Shown: positions 1-7,746 of the stretch, piece by piece
Position numbering within the stretch: the first letter of the stretch is position 1
Layout of the letters: every line of letters starts with the position of its first letter
Translations under genes and position numbers: made by a program
DNA from: Bordetella parapertussis
GTDB lineage: Bacteria; Pseudomonadota; Gammaproteobacteria; Burkholderiales; Burkholderiaceae_E
Length of the DNA: 36,412 nt
Assembly (NCBI GenBank): GCA_945872335.1
Contig: CAMBZS010000008.1
Span: 1 to 36,412, forward strand
Direction of reading: 5' to 3'
Notes under the pieces: generated by a model
What the model was told of the DNA's origin: nothing
What the model saw: the letters and a program-made list of their open reading frames with translations, nothing else
The model's database searches: none

Positions 1-131
1 ACCAGAATTTTCACCGGCCTCGACGGCCAGTCAGCGCCCTGCGCCCGCGCAGCGAGCGGTGTCAGAGCGGCTCCGGTCGTAAGCGCCGTCACCCAGCCAT
101 TGAACTCGCGTCTGGAACAATCGGTCATCAT
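1..131 (-). CDS. Bug/TctC-family periplasmic solute receptor, N-terminal part (cut by window edge)
   Basis: Translating the minus strand from 131 gives MMTDCSRREFNGW, then a hydrophobic stretch, then AARAQGADWPSRPVKILV running off the left edge. The W-P-S-R-P-V-K-I-L-V start of the mature protein is the hallmark of Bug (TctC) receptors, which bind carboxylates or other small organics in the periplasm. S-R-R-E-F before the hydrophobic core resembles a twin-arginine (Tat) signal, and a cleavage site after ARA is plausible. Two adjacent ATG codons are possible starts (131 and 128). AGGAG at 136-140 lies 4 bases from the first and 7 from the second, so 128 may be the true start. It is divergent from the flavin oxidoreductase gene at 242, with about 110 bases between. 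Only about 43 codons are visible, so family assignment is good but ligand is unknown. Confidence 0.8.
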   Translation of the reverse strand, partial: MMTDCSRREFNGWVTALTTGAALTPLAARAQGADWPSRPVKIL

Positions 132-204
132 CCTGCTCCTGCGCCGGTAAAATCGGACCTGCACTCTGCCACGGTTATCCCTACCAGGAAAGTAACGCTT
201 CATG

Positions 205-214
205 CCCCCCCCCC
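205..214 (+). repeat. C10 homopolymer tract in the leader of the OYE-like gene
   Basis: Ten consecutive C residues directly follow an ATG at 202. That ATG opens an 18-codon frame ending at TGA 256-258, overlapping the start of the downstream gene in another frame. AGGAAAG at 186-192 lies upstream of it. With nine C residues the ATG at 202 would be in frame with the oxidoreductase start at 242. Long C tracts are slippage-prone. Function is not shown, and a sequencing length error is possible. Confidence 0.6.
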
Positions 215-241
215 ACGCCCGCCACCGCCAGGAGCCCGCCC

Positions 242-1714
242 ATGTGGAAACCCGCTGAGCGAATCCGCTTCGAGCCCGCGCGCGGCAACATGCCCACCGC
301 CGACCAGGCGCGCGCCTCGCAACTGTTCAGCCCCATCTCGCTTGGCCCGCTCACACTGCGTCATCGCACCTGGGTGCCTGCCATGGTGCCCTGGCGCTCC
401 AACGAAGACGGTGAAGTCACCGAAGACGTCATCCAGTGGTACGCCCGATTCGCCAAAGGTCGTCCCGGAGCCATCGTGATCGAAGCGACCGGCATTCGCG
501 ATGTGCCCAGCGGGCCGCTCCTTCGAATTGGCGACGACCGCTACGTGGACGGGCTTCGACGACTCACCCGGGCGGTCAACGAGGCAAGCGGCGGTCACAC
601 GCGTCTGCTCATTCAGATCATCGATTTTCTGCGGATCCGTCGACGCCCCGATCCGCGCACTTTCTTTGAACGCCACCTCACGCTCACCCCGGCACTGCTC
701 GCGCGCGCCGGCCTCACCGGACAGAGTGAACCCGCCGCACGCGAGGCCCTCCTCGCGCTCGGCGCGGCAGGCTGGGCGCAGGTGCTCGATCCTCGCGATC
801 GCCAGAGCCTGGAATTTGGCGCACGCGAATCGGTCAACGATCTGCACCTGCCCCACATTCAGTCGCTGCCCAGGGAGTTGCCCTCGCTGTTTTCGCAGGC
901 TGCGCGGCGCTCACGCGATGCGGGCTTCGATGGTGTCGAGCTGCACTATGCCCACGCCTACACCATGGCGTCTTTTCTCTCCACCACCAACCAGCGAACC
1001 GATGGCTACGGCGGCAGCCGCGAGGCGCGCGTTCGCCTGCCGCTCGAGGTGTACCACGCGGTTCGACGCGAAGTGGGCAGCGGCTACGCCGTGGGCTGCC
1101 GCTTTCTGGCCGAGGAATGTATCGACGGCGGCACCGAGGTCGGGGACAGCCTCTGGTATGGCGTTCAGTTCGCGCTCGCCGGAATGGACTTTCTCTCAAC
1201 CAGCCGCGGTGGCAAATTTGACGATGCCAAGCAGCCCTCGGTTGGCCAGGCCGCCTATCCCTACACCGGCCGCAGCGGCTATGAATGCATGCCGCAATAT
1301 CTGTCCGACGCGCAAGGGCCCTTCGGCCGGAATCGCGCGGCCACCGCGCAGATTCGCCAGGCGATTCGTGCAGCGGGCTGCACCACGCCGGTCGTGTGCA
1401 CCGGCGGCGTTCACAACTTCGAGTTCGCCGAGGGCATGCTTGCCGCGGGCGACTGCGATGTGGTGGGCACCGCGCGGCAGAGCCTGGCCGATCCCGACTG
1501 GGCGCTCAAGACCCTGCTGGGACGGGCCGATGCGGTACGTCTGTGCGAATACACCAACTACTGCGAGGGCCTCGATCAGAAGCACAAGCAGGTGACCTGC
1601 CAGCTGTGGGACCGCGAGGATCTCGACGAACCCGACATCCGCCTGTCGCACGACGGCAAGCGCAGGCTGGTCGCGCCCACCTGGAAAGACGCGCCAGCCG
1701 GATTTGATCAGTGA
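242..1714 (+). CDS. Old-yellow-enzyme-type NADH:flavin oxidoreductase
   Basis: Predicted 490-residue FMN-dependent oxidoreductase of the OYE / 2,4-dienoyl-CoA-reductase N-terminal domain family, a TIM barrel that reduces activated C=C bonds with NAD(P)H. Recognisable elements are the N-terminal FSPISLGPLTLRHR segment. Near residues 230-260, G-V-E-L-H-Y-A-H-A-Y is followed by F-L-S and then R-T-D-G-Y-G-G-S, the family signature with its active-site His pair. The phosphate-binding end (CTGGVHNF...GDCDVVGTARQSLADPDW) is also present. The C-terminal NAD-binding half of dienoyl-CoA reductases is missing. Cysteines 435, 441 and 453 look like a decayed 4Fe-4S motif: the C-x11-C half is kept but the first CxxC is not. 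AGGAG at 230-234, 7 bases upstream, supports the start; M17 at 290 is an alternative. The stop overlaps the start of the CoA ligase, suggesting translational coupling and reduction of a CoA thioester or its precursor. Exact substrate is unknown. Confidence 0.88.
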   Translation: MWKPAERIRFEPARGNMPTADQARASQLFSPISLGPLTLRHRTWVPAMVPWRSNEDGEVTEDVIQWYARFAKGRPGAIVIEATGIRDVPSGPLLRIGDDRYVDGLRRLTRAVNEASGGHTRLLIQIIDFLRIRRRPDPRTFFERHLTLTPALLARAGLTGQSEPAAREALLALGAAGWAQVLDPRDRQSLEFGARESVNDLHLPHIQSLPRELPSLFSQAARRSRDAGFDGVELHYAHAYTMASFLSTTNQRTDGYGGSREARVRLPLEVYHAVRREVGSGYAVGCRFLAEECIDGGTEVGDSLWYGVQFALAGMDFLSTSRGGKFDDAKQPSVGQAAYPYTGRSGYECMPQYLSDAQGPFGRNRAATAQIRQAIRAAGCTTPVVCTGGVHNFEFAEGMLAAGDCDVVGTARQSLADPDWALKTLLGRADAVRLCEYTNYCEGLDQKHKQVTCQLWDREDLDEPDIRLSHDGKRRLVAPTWKDAPAGFDQ

Positions 1715-3402
1715 CCCGCGACCCTGACGGTGCGCCTCCCGGGATCTCCATGCCCGCGCCCCGACTGTTTCGCAGCGGCCACGACGACAGCTTCGCGCGC
1801 GACCGGCTGCCGCCGTCTGAAGCCTGGCCACAGCTGTTGCCGCCGCCTGCAGGAATCGCTTATCCCGAGCGCCTGAATGCGGCCGCGGAACTGATCGATA
1901 CGCAGTTGCGAGCCGGGCGCGGCAGCGCCACTGCGCTTCGCGGCGCGGGCGTGAGCTTCACCTACGCCGAGCTCGCCGATCGCGTCGACCGGATCGCTCA
2001 CGTCCTCCGATCCGATTTTCGCCTGCCCACCGGTGCCCGCGTGCTGTTGCGCGGCGCAAACCACCCGATGCTCGCCGCCTGCTGGCTTGCCGTGCTCAAG
2101 GCTGGCTGCATCGCGGTCACCACCATGCCGCTGCTGCGCGCCCGTGAGCTTGCTGTCATTGCCGAGCGCGCACAGGTGAGCGCCGCCCTCTGCGAGGCAG
2201 GGCTTCTGGAGGCATGGGACGAGGTGCGCAGGGCCCGTCCTTCGTGCGGACCGGTGCTTGGCTATGGCGGAACTGCAGCCGAGTCTCGCCGGCTCGAAGA
2301 CGCGATGGCCTTGCACGATGCAGCTTTTCCAGCGGCCGACACCGCGCAGGACGATGTCGCCTTGATCGCCTTCACATCGGGCACCACCGGTCAGCCCAAA
2401 GGCACCCTGCACTTCCATCGCGACTGCCTGTTGATCGCCGACGTGTTGTCGCGGCATCTGCTGGCGCCCACGCCTGGTGATGTATTCATCGGCACCCCAC
2501 CCCTTGCCTTTACGTTCGGGCTGGGCGGACTGCTGATCTTTCCGCTTCGCGCAGGCGCCTCGGCCGTGCTTGAGCCGCAATGGACCGCCGAGTCGCTCCT
2601 TGCAGGCATTGACGAGCATCGGGCGAGCATCTGCTTCACCGCGCCCACGCTCTACCGAAGAATGGCCGCGCTCGCGCGCCGCGACACCCTGCGTTCGCTT
2701 CGCATCACCGTGTCATCGGGCGAAATGCTGCCCGCCGACACCCGCGCGCAGTGGCGTGAGGCCACTGGTCTGGACATGACCGAGTGTCTGGGATCCACTG
2801 AACTGCTCCATGCCTTTATCGGCTGCCGGCCGGGCGAAGTCCGCGCTGGCGCCACCGGACGCGTGGTGCCAGGCTATGAAGCGGTCATTCTGGATGACCA
2901 GGGCCAGCCGGTGCCACCCGGCACCATCGGGCGGTTGGCCGTGCGCGGCCCGACGGGGTGTCGCTATCTCGATGATCCGCGGCAGAGCATCTATGTGCAG
3001 CATGGCTGGAATCTGACGGGCGACGCCTACCTGATGGATGCCGACGGCTACTTTTGGTATCAATCGCGCACCGACGACATGATCATCAGCGCGGGCTACA
3101 ACATCGCCGGCCCCGAAGTGGAAGACGTTCTCCTCACCCACCCCGATGTCGCCGAATGTGGCGTGGTGGGGGCACCCGACCCGGGACGGGGCCAGGTGGT
3201 CATGGCCTTTGTGGTGTGCAAGGCACCTCGCGAGGGCAACGAGCCGTTCGCGAGCGAGCTTCAGCAATTCGTGCGCGACCGGCTCGCCCCCTACAAATAC
3301 CCCCGGCGGGTACGCTTTGTTCCCGTGCTGCCGCGCACCGAAAATGCAAAGCTTCAGCGTTTTGTGCTCCGCGATTGGGCGCGCAGCGAACCTGCCTCCT
3401 AG
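1711..3402 (+). CDS. AMP-forming acyl/aryl-CoA ligase (benzoate-CoA-ligase-like)
   Basis: A 563-residue member of the ANL superfamily, which activates a carboxylate as acyl-AMP and transfers it to CoA. Core motifs are in order: phosphate loop FTSGTTGQPKG (221-231), ECLGSTE, N-L-T-G-D with Asp438 for the ribose, hinge S-R-T-D-D-M-I-I-S-A-G-Y-N (452-464) and the C-terminal lysine (K547) in PRTENAKLQR. The usual TGK there is altered to NAK, but the lysine is kept. The overall pattern (LIDTQL, ANHPMLAACWLAVLKAG) resembles benzoate- and 2-aminobenzoate-CoA ligases more than long-chain fatty-acid ligases, though the substrate cannot be fixed by eye. The start is GTG at 1711 in a GTGA overlap with the oxidoreductase stop; ATG at 1750 is the alternative. 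It is convergent with the SDR gene that ends 21 bases downstream. Confidence 0.9.
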   Translation: MTRDPDGAPPGISMPAPRLFRSGHDDSFARDRLPPSEAWPQLLPPPAGIAYPERLNAAAELIDTQLRAGRGSATALRGAGVSFTYAELADRVDRIAHVLRSDFRLPTGARVLLRGANHPMLAACWLAVLKAGCIAVTTMPLLRARELAVIAERAQVSAALCEAGLLEAWDEVRRARPSCGPVLGYGGTAAESRRLEDAMALHDAAFPAADTAQDDVALIAFTSGTTGQPKGTLHFHRDCLLIADVLSRHLLAPTPGDVFIGTPPLAFTFGLGGLLIFPLRAGASAVLEPQWTAESLLAGIDEHRASICFTAPTLYRRMAALARRDTLRSLRITVSSGEMLPADTRAQWREATGLDMTECLGSTELLHAFIGCRPGEVRAGATGRVVPGYEAVILDDQGQPVPPGTIGRLAVRGPTGCRYLDDPRQSIYVQHGWNLTGDAYLMDADGYFWYQSRTDDMIISAGYNIAGPEVEDVLLTHPDVAECGVVGAPDPGRGQVVMAFVVCKAPREGNEPFASELQQFVRDRLAPYKYPRRVRFVPVLPRTENAKLQRFVLRDWARSEPAS

Positions 3403-3423
3403 CCAAGCAAGGCGCGCCAGGCA

Positions 3424-4203
3424 TCAGATCAGCCCCGGATAAGACCCGCCATCCAGTTGCAGGTTCTGGCCCGAGATGAATCCTGCCTGCGCGCTGCAAA
3501 GATAGGCGCAGGCATCGGCAAACTCCTCCGGACGGCCAAAGCGCCTGGCGGCAATGGAATCGGCAATTCTCTGACGCGCCTCATCGCGGGTGATGCCGTG
3601 CATCTTCATGAGCCGTTCAGCAAGGAAAGCCTGACGGGGCGTGTCGATCCGCTCCGGGAGCAGATTGTTGATCGTGACATTGTCGGCTGCCGCCTCGAAC
3701 GACATCGACTTGCTGAACGCCGTGAGCCCGGTGCGCGCCGAGGTGGAGAGCGCCATGTGCGCGCGCGGGCTCTTCACCATCGCCGAGGTGATGTTGACGA
3801 TCCGGCCGAACTTTCGTGCCCGCATGCCGGGAAGGAAACCGCGAATCAGGAGAATGGGCGCGAGCATGTTGCCCTCGAGCGCCTGTATCCAGGCGTCATG
3901 GTCCCAGTCTGACAACTGCCCGGGTGGTGGTCCGGCATTGTTGTTCACCAGGATATCCAGATCGGTACAGATGTCGAAGAGCGTCTGACGCCCGGCCTCG
4001 GTCGTGATGTCGGCCAGCACGGTTCGGGCGGTGACTCCGGTTGCCGCCAGGATCGATCGGGCGGCCTCCTCGAGCCGCTCTGCATTACGCCCGTTGATGA
4101 AAACGTCCGCGCCCTCGCGCGCGAGGGCGGTTGCGCAGGCGAGCCCCAGCCCCTGCGAGGACGCGCAGACCAGCGCCCGCCGGGATCGGATACCAAGATC
4201 CAT
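3424..4203 (-). CDS. SDR-fold protein with substituted YxxxK motif (paralogue 1)
   Basis: 259 residues of short-chain dehydrogenase/reductase fold. The nucleotide-binding segment is C-A-S-S-Q-G-L-G (13-20, T-G changed to C-A). D-I-L-V-N-N-N-A-G-P-P-P-G and N-I-T-S (Ser140) follow, and the C-terminus is SGQNLQLDGGSYPG. In exact register with classical SDRs, the catalytic Tyr and Lys positions (Ser+13 and +17) are Ser153 and Arg157, so the normal Tyr/Lys proton relay is absent. Despite this the sequence is intact, with no frameshift. It aligns gap-free with the SDR at 14119-14898 (126 of 259 identical by hand count). AGGAG 5 bases upstream supports the start. It is divergent from ttuC and converges on the CoA ligase. 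Whether it is a redox enzyme, a lyase/isomerase or a binding protein is open; product databases would call it an SDR oxidoreductase. Confidence 0.88.
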   Translation of the reverse strand: MDLGIRSRRALVCASSQGLGLACATALAREGADVFINGRNAERLEEAARSILAATGVTARTVLADITTEAGRQTLFDICTDLDILVNNNAGPPPGQLSDWDHDAWIQALEGNMLAPILLIRGFLPGMRARKFGRIVNITSAMVKSPRAHMALSTSARTGLTAFSKSMSFEAAADNVTINNLLPERIDTPRQAFLAERLMKMHGITRDEARQRIADSIAARRFGRPEEFADACAYLCSAQAGFISGQNLQLDGGSYPGLI

Positions 4204-4323
4204 GTCAGCTCCTGTTCATGTCTCTGTCATAGGACGGCGAGCCAAGCGGCAACGCCGCGGCCAACCCTACGCGCGAGCGCGCGCCACAGCAAGTACGCCC
4301 CACGCTCCCTGAACCTCGACGGG

Positions 4324-4352
4324 TTGCCGTCCTGCGACAATCCCAATATCGT
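4324..4352 (+). promoter_or_regulatory. candidate sigma70 promoter upstream of ttuC
   Basis: TTGCCG (4324-4329), a 17-base spacer and TATCGT (4347-4352) match the sigma70 consensus 4/6 and 4/6. It lies 70 bases before the ttuC ATG, in the 218-base divergent region between the SDR and ttuC. The rest of that region shows no further element I can support. Confidence 0.3.
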
Positions 4353-4421
4353 CCGGTTTGACACCACCGCCCCGCATCGACCGGCGCTGCACTTAATTTT
4401 CTTCTCAATCGATCAGACACC

Positions 4422-5486
4422 ATGAAACGCTATCGCATTGCAACCATACCGGGCGACGGTATCGGCAAGGAAGTGATCCCTGCTGGCCGCGAAGTGCTCG
4501 AGACCCTCGCCCGCACGCTCGGCACGCTGGAGTTCAGCTTCACCGACTTCGGCTGGGGCGGCGACTGGTATCGCGCCCACAGCGAAATGATGCCCGCCGA
4601 CGGGCTGGATGCGCTGCGCGGCATGGATGCCATTCTGTTTGGGTCGGCGGGCGACCCGGCGATCGCCGATCACATCACGCTATGGGGTCTGCGGCTCAAA
4701 ATCTGCCAGGGCTTTGACCAGTACGCCAATGTACGCCCCACGCGGATCCTGCCGGGCATTGACGCGCCGCTCAAGCGTTGCGCCCCCGCCGATCTTGACT
4801 GGGTGATCGTGCGCGAAAACTCCGAAGGCGAATATGCCGGGGTCGGCGGCCGCGCGCACCAGGGGCATCCCATCGAGGTCGCCACCGACGTGAGCATCAT
4901 GACCCGCGCGGGCGTGGAGCGCATCATGCGTTTCGCCTTCCGTCTGGCGCAGTCGCGCCCGCGCAGACTGCTCACCGTGGTCACCAAGAGCAACGCGCAG
5001 CGCCACGCCATGGTGATGTGGGATGACATCGCGCGTCAGGTGGCGGCCGAGTTTCCAGACGTGCGCTGGGACAAGGAACTGGTGGACGCCATGACGGCGC
5101 GCATGGTCAACCGACCGGCCAGCATCGACACAGTGGTGGCCACCAATCTGCATGCCGACATTCTGAGTGACCTGGCAGCGGCTCTCGCGGGCAGCCTCGG
5201 AATCGCCCCCACCGGCAATATCGATCCGGAGCGCCGTTATCCCAGCATGTTCGAACCCATTCACGGCTCGGCCTTCGACATCATGGGCAAGGGGCTTGCC
5301 AACCCGATAGGGACCTTCTGGAGTTGCGTGATGCTCCTCGAGCACCTGGGGGAACACAAAGCGGCCGGGCGTCTGATGCGTGCCATCGAGGCGGTCACCG
5401 CCAATCCGGCGCTCCATACGCGCGATCTTGGCGGCGCAGCGACCACGCGCCAGGTCACCGATGCCGTATGCCGGGCGCTTCAGTAA
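4422..5486 (+). CDS. ttuC: tartrate dehydrogenase/decarboxylase-type beta-decarboxylating dehydrogenase
   Basis: 354 residues of the isocitrate/isopropylmalate dehydrogenase superfamily. These enzymes oxidise a 2-hydroxyacid with NAD and Mn2+/Mg2+, often with beta-decarboxylation. The segments IPGDGIGKEV, DHITLWGLRLKICQGFDQYA, NVRPTRILPGI and VRENSEGEYAGVGG match tartrate dehydrogenase (TtuC/YeaU) better than LeuB. The metal-binding ATNLHADILSDL and the C-terminal FEPIHGSAFDI...NPIGTFWS segment are present. TtuC acts on L-(+)- or meso-tartrate and D-malate in the cytoplasm. No strong Shine-Dalgarno precedes ATG 4422. A Bug receptor follows after 36 bases, so import of a hydroxy-dicarboxylate and its oxidation are plausibly one unit. 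A D-malate or other hydroxyacid substrate cannot be excluded. Confidence 0.88.
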   Translation: MKRYRIATIPGDGIGKEVIPAGREVLETLARTLGTLEFSFTDFGWGGDWYRAHSEMMPADGLDALRGMDAILFGSAGDPAIADHITLWGLRLKICQGFDQYANVRPTRILPGIDAPLKRCAPADLDWVIVRENSEGEYAGVGGRAHQGHPIEVATDVSIMTRAGVERIMRFAFRLAQSRPRRLLTVVTKSNAQRHAMVMWDDIARQVAAEFPDVRWDKELVDAMTARMVNRPASIDTVVATNLHADILSDLAAALAGSLGIAPTGNIDPERRYPSMFEPIHGSAFDIMGKGLANPIGTFWSCVMLLEHLGEHKAAGRLMRAIEAVTANPALHTRDLGGAATTRQVTDAVCRALQ

Positions 5487-5522
5487 CAAACGCTCTCTCA
5501 CACAAAACCACAGGAGACCATC

Positions 5523-6506
5523 ATGCATTCATCGCGCGGCGTTATCGCCCGGGGCCTCACGCTTGTCGGCGGAATCGTTGCCGGACTCCTCGCACTTGCG
5601 GGGCCCGCCCTCGCACAAGGCTGCCCCGACAAGCATGTGCTCTACTGGCAGGCGTTCCCGCCCGGTGGTGAGTCCGACCTGTCGGCTCGTCACCAGCAGG
5701 TGGTGCTCAAGCGTCGCTGCCCCACGCTGGACGCCATCATTCAGTACAAGGCCGGTGCCGGCGGGGCGCTGATGTGGACCCAGATCAATCAGCTGCCCAC
5801 CGATGGATTCAATGTGGTGGGCATCAACCTCCCCCACATCGTGTTTCAGCCGCTCGAAGGACAGGTGCAGTACAAGACCGCCGACATCACGCCGGTGTTC
5901 TGGTTCCACTACACGCCCGACATCCTGGTCGTACCCGCATCGAGCGCCATCCGCAGCTTTGCCGATTTCGTGGCCGCGGCCAAGGCATCGCCCGGCAAGC
6001 TGAGCCTGGGCGGCTCGGGCCTCAACTCGGCGAATCACGCGGCGCATGAGCGCATGAACGCAGCGTTCGGCGTGAAAACCAACTACATCCCGTTCAAGGG
6101 AACCGGCGACATGTCGGTCGCCGTGCTGGGGGCGCAGATCGATGGCGCAATGACCTATACCCCGTTCGCAATCGCCAATCAGAACCGGCTCCGGCCGCTG
6201 GCGGTTGCGATGGAGAAGCGTCATCCGCTGCTACCCGATGTGCCCACCTTCCGGGAGCTCGGCGTCGACTGGGTGGACGGCGCCTATCGCGGCATCGGCA
6301 TGCCCCGCGGCACCTCGCCGGATGCGCGCAAACGGATCTCCGACCTGTGGCGAGCGCTGAACGAAGACCGCGAAATGAAGGAGCTCGCGGCAAAATCAGG
6401 GTTTGAACTGGTTAACGTGGGCGTCGAGGAAATGGACGCCTTCATGGGGGAAAAGATCCGGCTCTACACCGAGGGGGCTAGCCGTTTGGGTCTTGGCAGA
6501 AAATAG
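5523..6506 (+). CDS. Bug/TctC-family periplasmic solute receptor, divergent N-terminus
   Basis: 327 residues: a cleavable signal peptide (hydrophobic 11-30, ALA before residue 32), then a two-lobe receptor of the Bug family. The ligand-loop signature is present as FPPGGESDLSAR (45-56), as are YKAGAGGALMW and the later NYIPFKGTGDMSVAVLGAQIDGAM and LLPDVPTFRELGVD segments. The usual YP-S-K-P-I-R mature start is replaced by QGCPDKHVLYWQ. Cys34 and Cys66 are the only cysteines in that lobe and could form a periplasmic disulphide. AGGAGA at 5512-5517 gives a strong ribosome site. It lies 36 bases after ttuC and 72 before the M29-like gene. No TctA/TctB membrane partner is in the window, so it may deliver ligand to another transporter or act as a sensor. 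Ligand is unknown; a dicarboxylate fits the context. Confidence 0.9.
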   Translation: MHSSRGVIARGLTLVGGIVAGLLALAGPALAQGCPDKHVLYWQAFPPGGESDLSARHQQVVLKRRCPTLDAIIQYKAGAGGALMWTQINQLPTDGFNVVGINLPHIVFQPLEGQVQYKTADITPVFWFHYTPDILVVPASSAIRSFADFVAAAKASPGKLSLGGSGLNSANHAAHERMNAAFGVKTNYIPFKGTGDMSVAVLGAQIDGAMTYTPFAIANQNRLRPLAVAMEKRHPLLPDVPTFRELGVDWVDGAYRGIGMPRGTSPDARKRISDLWRALNEDREMKELAAKSGFELVNVGVEEMDAFMGEKIRLYTEGASRLGLGRK

Positions 6507-6578
6507 GTCTGGCGCAAGCGCTCGCCTGCCTGTCGTCGACCTCCTCACACCGCTCATCAACAAAAACCGGAACCCCTC

Positions 6579-7733
6579 ATGGAGAACCCCCCGCGTTATC
6601 AGGGCCTGCCGATCGCGCTCAACCCGGGCGTCACCGACACCAAGCATTTCTTCGCGGCCCTCGACAATTTCACCCGTACGTTCGCCTTCCGCACCGGCGA
6701 TCAGGTGCTGTTCCTGGCCGACCCGCTGCTGGATTCACGGGTGATCGATGCGATCGGCGCTCATGCCCGCGCGCGCGGCGCCACCATGCGGGTCTACATG
6801 GAGCCGAGTTGCCGGGTCGAACGGATTCCCGACGAGGTGAAGCCGCTGCTGTCCAAGGCGAGCTTCGTGGTCTCCACCTGGTTCTGCTCGATCCTCGACC
6901 CGTTCTGCATCGGGCTTCGCAAGCAGGGACAGCGCTGGGTCAAGATCACCTATTTCCGAAACCTTGATCTTCTCCACACGCCGCAGGCGCGTTTCCCGAT
7001 CGAGATTGTGGGCGAGATCACCCGCGCCACCGCGCGCCGCTATCCCGTGGGTACCGACTTCGACATTCACTTCACCGATCAGCGGGGCAGTGACTTCCGG
7101 ATTCACTTCACCCCCGAAATGCGTAACAACATGCTGGCCACCAACCGGTGGCGCGGCCGCATGGACGCGAGCGAAGATGGCTGTTATGTGCACTATCTCG
7201 CCGCGCATGGCCCCAACCTCTGGGACCACAACGCCGTGAAAAACGATCTATCGGTGCCCACGCAGATGAGCGGAGTGCTCTGTCCGCAGTGGGCGGTAGG
7301 CTTTGCCGAGCCTTTCAGGGAGCCGATTGGCGTGCATTTCGAGGGCGAGTATGTGTCCCGCGTCGAGGGCGAATCGAACGAGGCCCAGATTCTGCGCGAG
7401 ATGCTGGTGGGCGGACGCATGATCGAAGGCGGCGGCTGTGGCTTCAACCCTAAGGCGCCGCGCCACACCATCTACCCCGCGGGCTCCAATTCTCCTGGGG
7501 CGCTTCATTTCGGCATCGATCTCGCCAAGCCGGCAGACTACATTCGCCGCGTCATGCCCGACTGGGAAGAGCCGCCCGTGCATGTGGATCTGGTCATGCT
7601 CGATGCCACGGTGCGCGCAGGTGACACCCTGCTGGTCGACAAGGGCTTTCTGTGCGCGCTGCGCGACCCCGAGGTGATCGAGATGGCCTCGAGATATGGC
7701 GACCCGGTGGATCTGCTCGAGGGCTGGGTCTGA
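6579..7733 (+). CDS. M29-aminopeptidase / NicX-superfamily metalloprotein
   Basis: 384 residues, no signal peptide, probably cytoplasmic. The C-terminal half carries E-G-G-G-C-G-F-N-P-K-A (283-292), then A-L-H-F-G-I-D-L (309-315) and P-P-V-H-V-D-L-V-M-L-D-A-T-V (332-345). That order (Glu...GxGxNP, then H, then HxD followed by TV) matches the metal-binding core of M29 aminopeptidases. It also matches the related 2,5-dihydroxypyridine 5,6-dioxygenase NicX. His335 and Asp337 correspond to the conserved HxD pair; the NicX histidine before G-x-G-x-Q-P is not conserved here (Gly or Glu instead). So a peptidase-like hydrolase or a divergent ring-cleaving dioxygenase are both possible. The position after ttuC and a Bug receptor argues for small-molecule catabolism. 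It converges on fcl with only 13 bases between stops. Family moderately sure, reaction unknown. Confidence 0.6.
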   Translation: MENPPRYQGLPIALNPGVTDTKHFFAALDNFTRTFAFRTGDQVLFLADPLLDSRVIDAIGAHARARGATMRVYMEPSCRVERIPDEVKPLLSKASFVVSTWFCSILDPFCIGLRKQGQRWVKITYFRNLDLLHTPQARFPIEIVGEITRATARRYPVGTDFDIHFTDQRGSDFRIHFTPEMRNNMLATNRWRGRMDASEDGCYVHYLAAHGPNLWDHNAVKNDLSVPTQMSGVLCPQWAVGFAEPFREPIGVHFEGEYVSRVEGESNEAQILREMLVGGRMIEGGGCGFNPKAPRHTIYPAGSNSPGALHFGIDLAKPADYIRRVMPDWEEPPVHVDLVMLDATVRAGDTLLVDKGFLCALRDPEVIEMASRYGDPVDLLEGWV

Positions 7734-7746
7734 GCGATTCTGGCGG

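Noticed and set aside
3409-3420. GGCGCGCC palindrome at the convergent gene ends, also seen at 26018-26025
   Set aside because: The same octamer occurs inside genes (for example near 15225), as expected at this GC content. No stem-loop with T-run follows.
5523-5630. Possible lipoprotein signal (A-Q-G-C) in the Bug receptor
   Set aside because: Position -3 is Ala and -2 is Gln, which does not fit a lipobox. Signal peptidase I cleavage after ALA is more likely.
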